DNA of 64,000 nt from Armillaria gallica (lineage: Eukaryota > Basidiomycota > Agaricomycetes > Agaricales > Physalacriaceae), in assembly GCA_037576215.1 (NCBI GenBank), contig JBANDB010000002.1, positions 3,348,001 through 3,412,000 of the forward strand. The letters are read 5' to 3'. Below are positions 56,287-64,000 of this stretch, in pieces; within the stretch, counting starts at the first letter, position 1, and each line of letters begins with the position of its first letter. The translations under genes and the position numbers were made by a program. Under the pieces are notes generated by a model. That model saw only the letters and a list, made by a program, of their open reading frames with translations. It did no database searches and was not told where the DNA came from.

Positions 56287-57500
56287 ATGTCCGAGTTCGT
56301 CGATCCAACGTTGGCGTCCGACCCCGATAAGGTCTCCCTATGTCTGTACGCTGCTACTCTCGGTGTGAGTCTACCGCATTCTTTCCCGAGCGCTCCCCCT
56401 CCAACTGCGAGTACTAGGGATATCTTTGGGACGTCGCAGTCAACTTGGAAAATGATTACCAGCTGCTCTTCAAGCACAGAATTAGGTATCCGACTGTGAT
56501 TTACTACATGTCTAGGTTCGAATGTTCGTCTTCGCTGGCGCTTGATCACTGATCGTTTTTACATGGTAGAGTTTTCACCCTGGCTTACATCATCACCTCC
56601 TTCGCACCCAGAGGTAAGTTGTTTGTTATCTTAAATGTGTCCTTCCTCATGGCATTGACAGTGGCCGATATTCCTGATTGCAATGCTATGTACATTGCCT
56701 TGGGAATATGCAACGTCCTCACCCAGACTTTCACGTCTTTACTTTTCTTCCTTCGAGTCACGGCAGTATGGCACAAAAACCGATACGTTTTCTTCTTCTT
56801 TACCATTCTCTGGTTCGGGGTAATCGCAGGCGCAATCACTGTTCCCGTCGGTATTCGTGGTGGGCACATCGGAACGACGCAGCAGTGCATCAACATTCGG
56901 GTCCCTAAATACGACCAGTTATCAGTTATAATGCCTCTCATTTTCGACAGTTGCACGTTTGTTGCTATCACCTGCCACATCCTCTTGTATTCTTGCGTTG
57001 AGGAAACCGCTCGTGGACGTTTGCGTGCTTTCTTTGGGAGAGGTGTTCCCATTATTTCCCGGAATCTCCTTCTTGGCGGACAGCAATATTATCTGTACGC
57101 TTTTACTTTCTTTGCTGTTCTACGACCGTCTCACCAGAAGTATATGTACAGTGTTGCTGTATGTGGGAACGTTATTTGCCTCATCTTTATCGTTGTATCC
57201 GGTCTCCCACCGGCGTATCGTGGAATGCTCACCATTCCAATCCTTGCTATCAACAATGCCGTGGCGTGCATTCTTTTCCGAAAGATTAAATTCGGGCTCA
57301 TGACGCCAGACGGGACAGTGATGGTACAGCTAAGCACATTCCACGCTACTTCCGGTCCAGCTGGCACTACCAGTCTACATCGATCAATCCCGATTCACTA
57401 CCAGCCAGCCACGCAGGCAGCGGCTCATCAACACTCGGTGCTGAATATCAGGAAGCAAAGAGTGCGGGGACGGGGCTTCAACCGTTGGAGGTGCGAATGA
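56287..57500 (+). CDS. Agaricomycete 7TM protein, paralogue 2
   Basis: Tandem paralogue of the gene at 53754, same exon layout. ATG 56287 gives MSEFVDPTLASDPDKVSLCL, then GYLWDVAVNLENDYQLLFKH, RVFTLAYIITSFAPR and IPDCNAMYIALGICNVLTQT. The last exon reads WFGVIAGAITVPVGIRGGHI and matches paralogue 1 closely throughout. The C-terminal tail differs: where paralogue 1 has CCAAGCC, this gene has CCAGCC at about 57405. The one-base loss moves the reading into a new frame and the protein ends RVRGRGFNRWRCE. The ancestral tail (GAEYQEAKSAGTGLQPLEVR...) remains readable one frame away. It may be functional with a changed tail, or the base may be missing only in the assembly. Lies in unit 2 of the duplication. 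Confidence 0.82.
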
Positions 57501-57719
57501 TACAGGAAACGGCGCGGTACGATGACGATTTTCCTGTCAAGTCTTCTCCTCTTTAGGTTCTAAGTTTGTCTTCTCTGAAACCTCTTGCCTGATTTTCACT
57601 CCCCGTCTTCACTGGAATACCGGATGTAGTATATGCTTTTATTTAATATACTACTGAGTTGAACTTAAAACATTCAAACGCTCAAGAAAGGTCGCCAACG
57701 ATGCCATGATCCAGAAACA
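57501..57719. other. Intergenic, unit 2 / unit 3 junction
   Basis: 3' region of paralogue 2, similar to that of paralogue 1 for the first 130 bases; the hairpin found after paralogue 1 is absent. Confidence 0.4.
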
Positions 57720-58560
57720 AGTGGGGTCGCTCAGTTGGGCGAATACTGTTTCGCTTCTGATGTGCTGGAGATGGAGAAGGCAAAGTTGAGCGTGAATCTT
57801 CAGAACCAGACTGACTTTGCTACAAGGCTGCAGATTAGGTGCAGTAAGATGGGCGGAAAGTTTCCCGTCAGAATAAAGGCAGGCCGACGAACTCTTCCGC
57901 AAATTTCCACCGGTCTGCCTCGAAAACTAAGCGCGCAGGACAAAATGAGACTGTAAGTCTTCTAAGCCGCGTCGAGACAAAGGCTTTGTGGGAGAGAAGG
58001 GGAGGCGGACTAGGTTGGCGCGGTCCGGTTCGATTGCATGTTGACAAAGGACGAAGAACCAGCTGCAGGTCGCAACGGTGTTCAACAGGCTATACTTGAT
58101 GTAGTTTTTGTATGCTCTTGTGAACTGCGAATGGATATAGATGCATGAACTGTGATCATACGTGAATCGCCTGGTTAGTATAACGCAAAAACAATAAAAA
58201 CGTGAATTTGGCCTGTGTATAAGTCCACCGAACCGACAAGCTGTTGTTCTTTTGTACAGCACCCAGCTAGGTGGAGAAGGAACCACGATGCGAAGGCGAC
58301 TAGAATGAAACACGCTAGATGATGGCGAAGGAACTTTCGTGTGTTGAGAGCGAGGATAAAGAGTGGAGACATAAAATTCGTGAATAGTAGGTGTAAAGAT
58401 GTGGGTAGTAAGCAAGAGGCGAACGAGTGAGCGGACGACATCCTCCGGTGATGCGGCTCTTTGTACTATGTGCTGCACAAAGGCTTGTACCGTTCTCACA
58501 GTTGCGTACGTCTCCGAGCAGAGTAGAGACATTTGTAGGGTGCATTGAAAGAAGGAAGAA
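57720..58560 (-). pseudogene. Broken copy of the one-pass membrane gene (unit 3)
   Basis: Nearly full-length diverged copy of the gene at 47682-48560. Shared landmarks are GTTTCGCTTCTGATGTGCTG (vs GTTTCGCTTCTTACGTGCTG), GGAGATGGAGAAGGCAAAG, and the intron/exon 2 start near 58100-58160. Point changes and indels break the frames, and no long open reading frame matches the founder. Confidence 0.78.
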
Positions 58561-59445
58561 TGCGAAGTTAGTGGGATTGAAGACAACGATTTATTGAGTT
58601 TGGAATTTCACGAACAAGCGTCGAGCATAGAATTTCAGTGTCCTCTGCTTTGAGAAGATGTCGTATGACATTGACGTCCAGTCCTGAAGAAGCAGAGCGC
58701 CAAGATGAGGGGAAAAGGAGAAGACACAAGACCAAAAACGTTGTACCGTGATCGCAAAAATTACACCTAGATACCTCAACCAACAGCGTGAGAAATTCTG
58801 AGGCCATCAATAATAGGTGGACCGTGCAGGTACTGGTGCGAAAACGATATTATCAAAGGGTGCACACCACCAATCCGGTTGCATGTTCGGAGTGTTGACA
58901 TGAAAAACGGAATTGGTGACGCTCAGTTAGATCATAAAAATCAACTGCTCAGGCTTGATGCTAATGTAGCTGTGCGTAAACCTTAGCCTATGAAAACCAA
59001 GAAGCACAGGTGTCAGGCGACCGCGGAGAGAGAGAAAGAGACGTTTGGTGAGAAAGAAATATCGATGACTTTGACGTTGGTATTGGTGATGAAAAGATGT
59101 CCAATACAACAGCCACACTGGCGTGCAGTACAACCTCCCCGTCACTGCATCCTATGCCCGCGTCCCGTCCCTTGTAGCAATCCGGACTTTGTGCACCTTG
59201 TCAATCGACCAGCAGCCTGCTACTTGGTCATGCTAACTATCTTTTCAAGCTGGAAAGTTCGCTCTAAACTTCATACAATAGCGATGGCGGGGTCGTCATG
59301 GAGTCCTGGGAGCGAGTTCTCCAACACTTGAACCAGCAATGATGACTTGGACACCGGAATCGGCGATTTCTTTGAAAATCTGGCACATATATAATGAGAG
59401 AGATCGTGGCGGGTATAGTTGAGAGGGTTGGTGGTCAAAACTGGA
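58561..59445. other. Unique insert of about 0.9 kb within unit 3
   Basis: This stretch interrupts the colinearity with unit 1 between the one-pass membrane gene and the TMEM184 promoter. No coding family and no terminal repeats were recognised. It could be an insertion of unknown type. Confidence 0.45.
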
Positions 59446-60480
59446 AAACTGGGTCGAAGAGCGGAAGAAAGCGCAGCGGGCCAAAGGCGGCCCGGACAGT
59501 AAATGCTGAGATAGACATTGACACGTGACCGGTAAATCTGGTAACCGCAAGGCCGGTGTACTTCCATTTATGATTCCACTCCAACTCGTACTCAGTGGAA
59601 TAAATATGGGCAGGTCGAGGCTCGACGCACGCAATGGCCTTGTGAAGGTGTCGACTAGGGGACACAGCGCCGCCATCTCCTCAACGTTGACTAGGATTAT
59701 TCGAAACGTGAACAGCAGCACTGTTCGTAACCCATCACATCCATCCCACTAACGTCTCTTCGGGGGCCTTTCCTCTTAGGTCAGTCAATTGTAAACCCTG
59801 TGTAAGCTTCATTCCTCTATTGACGCACCGCGTGTCTCATTTCTTGAACAGACATTCTTGGTAGATATACGTTGATAGAATGTCGACCTACTACACCCAG
59901 CATAAACGTTGACTCAAACTACTGGTTTCCAATCGCTCACTATTCAGATGACAATCTGGGCAGCAGCATCACTTAGCCCTCTCATTCGGAAACCCTGAAA
60001 ACCGAAAAATATTCGGAAAACCGGCTCGAAACGCGCTCGAGCGGTTATCCACTGTATCCTAGTTTATCTCCCGGGTTGCCTCATTCAAATTCCAGATCGC
60101 GTTAGTGCCACTCAATACCTACCCGGGGATGCCAAACGGTTCCGACCCCCGCATCGCTCACAAACGTAAGACTCCACCAACAAAACTTGACGATATTTCA
60201 TGACCGACGATCCACAATCACGACCATATAATAATGGGATAATGAAATATTACACGTTATATCAAATTTTCGTCTTCATCTCACTTCGCAGGATGTATCT
60301 ATGTCAATTTTCGCATGCTTCTCGGATCGTTGTGGGTCAAATGTATCGATGCTCGAACCCACCGTAAGTGGACCTCATGGCTGTTGTAGCGCGGATCTCA
60401 AACTCGAGGAAGCTGTTAAGCATCTAGTAATTCTCAACTTTACGGAGGTACAACGTTCCACGACCGTCTCGGTGTATATT
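59446..60480 (+). pseudogene. TMEM184-like pseudogene, mostly deleted (unit 3)
   Basis: Starts with a copy of the promoter region (GGCGGCCCGGACAGTAAATG at 59488). A piece of exon 2 follows (CTGTTCGTAACCCATCAC at 59723 vs 49252). Next are the end of exon 5 (TTTCCTCTTAGGTCAGTCAA at 59769 vs 49614), the acceptor/last exon start (TTCTTGAACAGACATTCTTG at 59843 vs 50899) and the tail (CACTATTCAGATGACAATCT at 59937 vs 52027, GCCCTCTCATTCGGA). The 3' flank continues to match the unit-1 3' flank up to about 60480. Most of the membrane domain is absent. Confidence 0.8.
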
Positions 60481-60879
60481 GTCCATTCCATGTCAGTGTT
60501 CATCAGGATCACATCCATCTAACTACAAGTCTACGATTAGAAACATCTTCACAGAAAGGACGGCTCAGACGCGCACATTGAGTTTGCGATTGAATACTAT
60601 AACTTCAAATATCGGACTCTTTCTAAACGAGTTCCATACAACAGACTGTTCGGTTCTGTCATTACCGGCACAAGTTTACCTGCGTGCGATCTGCTCCGCC
60701 GCTTGTTCTGATTCTTGAAAACTGAGCGCTCATGAAGGGTCTGGTCTAGTATGCAAGTATATGAACGGTCAAAGAACGGCAATACTTGGCACACCGATTT
60801 GCCCGGGCCGCCCGGGAACGAAGTTGTTGGTCATATTGGAAGCCTGGTGCCAGTCCTGCGCTAAAACACGTTTCAAATA
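60481..60879. other. Spacer within unit 3
   Basis: No gene recognised. The smaller open frames on both strands show no family-like motif. Confidence 0.3.
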
Positions 60880-61680
60880 AGAATCAAGGACCTCAGCGCA
60901 TCTCTTGCATTTAGTAATTGTAGTCGCACCGGTACCGTCAAGCGGTCTCGACGCAATATTACATATTTGTAAGCGGCGCAGCGAGCCCGCAGTAGGCTAA
61001 ACAACTGCAAACTTGACGTTCGCGTCGTCCTCGCTGTTCCTCGTTCATCTTGCCATACCGGTTTCAAACTCAAAAAGTTGTTATTTTTACACATACAAAG
61101 AATGTTTCTGTCGCTTTCCAATGAACGAAAACTAGTATGTTTTCGATTTTCTATTTCCTAGCTTGTGCTGCTGTTGTCCGCCCTTCCGGTTTTAATGTCC
61201 CCAGTAGCTGTGCTCGCAAATGTGGGTGCTCCCACGGTCCGCGTTAGAAGTCTGTTTTCTCGGCCCTATGGTGACGAAGTACATTTCTCTACAATTACAG
61301 TCGTGGTACCTTCTGAATCCAAAAGCGTGTTGATAGGCTTTGACCAGTGACTGTCTGCCTTTGAGCCTTCCTTCCTTCCTGTCAACAGGCTAACGCGGTG
61401 CCTTGACAAATGCCGTTTTCGTCTTGCCCGATATTCCCATACTGTATATATGCCTGTCTCCGAGACTGGCGGAACCCGCTACAATTCTGATCAGATGTCC
61501 AGATATCCATCTGGAAAGAAGCGCTACGCCCATGCGTCGTCGCTGCTGATACTGATATTACAGGCTCCTGATGCTCCGGTGCAGCGAATTCAACGTCAAG
61601 CTGAGCGTCGTTACGACAGTTCAACAGACCCAACGTCGAGGTCAAAATGTTCCGGCCCACATAACACGACTTCGGGAAAG
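60880..61680 (+). pseudogene. Degenerate copy of the region upstream of the 7TM gene (unit 3)
   Basis: Shares AAACAACTGCAAAC (61009 vs 53326), TACAAAGAATGTTTCTGTCG (61096 vs 53443) and AGATGTCCAGATATCCATCT (61495 vs 52902) with unit 1, in a partly scrambled order. The body of a third 7TM gene is absent. Confidence 0.55.
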
Positions 61681-61891
61681 GCCCATCATCACTAGTAATC
61701 AATGCTTGCTCTGAAGTTCTCCCTCATGTGCTGATACTGGTATTGATTGTCATCGAGGCCTCTATTCCATCAAGGAGTTCTCCTCTAGCCCAGCCCAAGG
61801 CCTGTTTCACTGCGCTAGCAACACTTGTCTTTCATTTTGTAACACCTGCGCTCTCGATATATTGTCCTGCTATCCTACATTCCGCCAGACA

Positions 61892-63092
61892 ATGAATTCT
61901 CCATTCAACCGACAAACTGTAAAGATTCCAAGCGCGGAGTCCAACATCTTTCTTGATGTTTGGCTGTACACCCCTCCAGGTCCAGGACCTTTCCCCGTCG
62001 TAGTGGCCGGTCACGGGTACGTCTAATGTGGAACCTTTACAATCATTTCGTGAAGCAAATTGTTCACCAGATTGACTCTCTGCAAAGAAGCGGGGATGGC
62101 TGTCTTTGGCGAGCGCTGGGCAAGCGAAGCCGGTTGGGCTTCCCTGATACTGGACTATCGCGGTTTTGGGGATTCAGACGGTCAGCGCAACCTCGTTATT
62201 TGGAAAAACCAAGTCCAGGACTACCTGAGTGTCATTTCTTGGGCGAGGTCTAGTGAAAACCAAACTAAGTTCCTCCGAGATAAGATTGTGGTGATGGGTA
62301 GCGCGATGAGTGGCCTCTCGGTGGCTGAGATTATCACTCGAGATGATGTGGAAGGAATAGCCGGGGGCATGGCACATTGCCCGTTATTGGATGGTACGCG
62401 ACTTCAGGTACCAAACGCACAGCACGAGGACTAATTACACTTCGTCGTCCTTTAGCCAAGGCCGTCTTGAATTCCATGACTCCTAATCCCAGACTTCTGT
62501 TCTGGGCGGCTATCGATTGGGTGGGAAGCAAACTAAGATTTCCACCCGTCTTCGTGCCCGCGGTAGGGAATCCAGACGAATTTGCCTTTTTGAAAACGCC
62601 AAGTTGCCTTCCAGGTAATAGCACTTGCGCCTTATTTATTTGTCCATCCTTGAAAAAGTTCTTTCCAGGTTTCACGGTAGTGTATTCGAAGGCCTCGAAG
62701 ACATTCAAGCAGACGCCCAACGTAACATGTGCTCGTCTAGCGTTTGAATTGTTCGCCGCTAGTCCAGGCCTGAAGCTGAAAGACTTGAAATGTCCCATGC
62801 TAGTCGTCATGGCTGAAGAAGATGATATAACACCACCTGAAATTACTCGAGATATCGTCGGAAAGGCCCTTGGAAGTACGTATGCTAGCTTTGTTTCGAT
62901 TTGTCGTTCTCATGTCCTGCGAAGAAGTCGAATTGGTTCCGGCTCCTGGAGGCCACTTCGACGTGATGGAAGGGGGAAAGGTAACAGTAGCGAACCGCAT
63001 CCAGTGACTGTGAATACTGAAGTATTTCGTGACAGGGATATGAGACTAATATAAATGCTCAGACGGCGTTCCTCAAGAAATTGATGGAATGA
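61892..63092 (+). CDS. Alpha/beta hydrolase of unknown substrate
   Basis: Serine-hydrolase fold of about 300 residues, most like fungal alpha/beta hydrolases near the DUF1100/dienelactone and acetylxylan-esterase groups. ATG 61892 gives MNSPFNRQTVKIPSAESN, then FLDVWLYTPPGPGPFPVVVA and GHG. After an intron (62017-62070) come LTLCKEAGMAVFGERWASEA, GWASLILDYRGFGDSDGQRN, DKIVVMGSAMSGLSVAEIIT (nucleophile elbow region) and GGMAHCPLLDG. The second half has FWAAIDWVGSKLRFPPVFVP, LKDLKCPMLVVMAEEDDITP (acid) and VELVPAPGGHFDVMEGGK (His). A last exon GYETNINAQTAFLKKLME ends at 63092. Five introns join in phase, so the gene is intact. No signal peptide seen, so probably cytosolic. Substrate cannot be told from sequence. 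Confidence 0.88.
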
Positions 63093-63737
63093 ACCCAAGA
63101 CCGTCCGCTCTGATAGTAAATACTCCCGATGACATGTATACATCTTGCAGATTTCAATCATGAATCTTTGGATATGCTTGGATACATCTGGCGACGAAGT
63201 ACTCGCGAGAATCTTGCTTCCGCACTTGTGGAAAGATAACCATCAGGAAGTTTGCTCGAGCCGCTTGTCCCAGCACGGATGCTGCTCAGCCATGAGGACC
63301 ACTATATATGTTCAGTAACGTAGCATTGTGTAATAAGCACGCATGTAGTATGGACTCTGACCCGTTTCATTCTTAGGGACATCGATCAGAATTAGAAAAA
63401 CCTTCCTCCTCCGCGTTGGACAGCAAAGATGGGAGCCCCACATATCCTTACAGCTGCGACGAGAAGATCAGGGACAATTTAGCATACCAACCTCTATGTA
63501 TTAGAGTTCTAGCCGAGCCAGCTCTACAGGGATACAACACGATCTCGTGACATAGCATCTACTTATTCACTTTTTCACTGGCAAATGATGAGGGTTGACA
63601 AATTGTTTCTATAATCGAACTTGGGCCGAATGCATTGTCTACATTTGCCGTCCGAAGGTTGGCATTACTACTTGGTAATCATCATGATATATTCTTTCCA
63701 CTTCTGCATATACCCCTTTGTATCTTCAAGAGAAATG
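63093..63737. other. Intergenic, no gene seen
   Basis: No coding sequence with family-like content. Confidence 0.35.
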
Positions 63738-64000
63738 ACGTTCTTATTCACGTCGCAACTGAGGATGATACATCCTTTCCAGGAAAAGAATCGGAAAAAC
63801 CTACGAGGAATCAGCTCACAGCCTCGCCAAGATATAGTAAAAAAAAACATACGGCGCGGGATCAACTCGATTCAGCGCAGTGAACCATTTACTGATTTCA
63901 AACAGCTGCTTTCCGTTTTCGTCAAGATACACTCCTTGTAGCAAAGTTTCGCCCTTCCCATCACTGGAAAACTTGTAGCACTGATCAGGCGGTATCCTGT
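63738..64000 (-). CDS. Partial gene at the right edge, unknown family
   Basis: The minus strand from 64000 reads RIPPDQCYKFSSDGKGETLL, then QGVYLDENGKQLFEISKWFT and ALNRVDPAP. A GTATGT intron near 63853 follows. If it ends at AAAG (about 63778), the last exon is short, reading MYHPQLRRE and stopping near 63750. The hydrophilic, regular sequence looks like a real C-terminus. Family unknown; the gene body lies outside the window. Confidence 0.42.

Noticed and set aside
53754..57500. 7TM paralogues as Ste3-type pheromone receptors of a mating locus
   Set aside because: Motifs such as WFGVIAGAITVPVGI and GRGVPIISRNLLLGGQQYYL belong to a different agaricomycete 7TM family, and no small CAAX-type pheromone precursor was found nearby.
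1..64000. CRISPR arrays, prophage, bacterial operons
   Set aside because: The DNA is eukaryotic with spliceosomal introns; no regularly spaced short repeats were seen.

Overview
The window is nuclear DNA of a filamentous basidiomycete, almost certainly an agaricomycete (mushroom-forming fungus). Genes are split by many short GT-AG introns of about 45-70 bases. The protein set is fungal (ATP-dependent PEPCK, fungal MED12/MED14, DASH subunit Dad2). Several families are typical of agaricomycetes: a BTB protein with the ending SGFFRSMFSLPQ, F-box/LRR genes, DUF6534-type and other 7TM proteins, and a secreted intradiol dioxygenase.

Layout. 1-1301: the start of a CNNM/Mam3-type transporter running off the left edge. 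1.7-6.7 kb: a BTB gene, an unknown gene with a signal-like N-terminus, a U6-like RNA remnant and a broken F-box gene, all on the minus strand. 6.7-16.6 kb: gene-poor, decayed DNA with one recognisable DUF6534-type membrane gene (10.1-11.95 kb). 16.7-21.7 kb: secreted intradiol dioxygenase, a YCII-like small protein, PEPCK and the nuclease SLX1. 22.2-28.6 kb: two diverged copies of a roughly 3-kb repeat with no recognised coding gene; part of the repeat is present a third time. 29.2 kb: a small split metallothionein gene. 30.5-44.2 kb: a dense housekeeping block, MED12 (-), DAD2 (+), a SCY1-like pseudokinase (-) and MED14 (+), packed with short divergent promoters. 44.5-47.5 kb: a RING protein and a multi-pass membrane protein. 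47.7-61.7 kb: a tandem segmental duplication. Its ancestral unit is a small one-pass membrane gene (-), a TMEM184/Ost-alpha gene (+) and a 7TM gene (+). Unit 1 is complete, unit 2 keeps only the 7TM gene, and unit 3 is all debris. 61.9-63.1 kb: an intact alpha/beta hydrolase, then a partial gene at the right edge.

MED12 (kinase module) and MED14 (Mediator backbone) lie within 14 kb, together with a kinetochore gene and a membrane-trafficking pseudokinase. SLX1 and PEPCK are divergent neighbours. Several very conserved genes (PEPCK, SLX1, RING, BTB) each show a single-base reading-frame slip at a short homopolymer. In PEPCK this is far more likely an assembly error than a real lesion, so other apparent lesions in the window should be judged with that in mind.

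I did not find a clear-cut undescribed system. The strongest candidates for new biology are the decaying three-gene duplication with its two live 7TM paralogues and their divergent tails, the long non-coding repeat at 22-28 kb, and two near-perfect hairpins downstream of genes.
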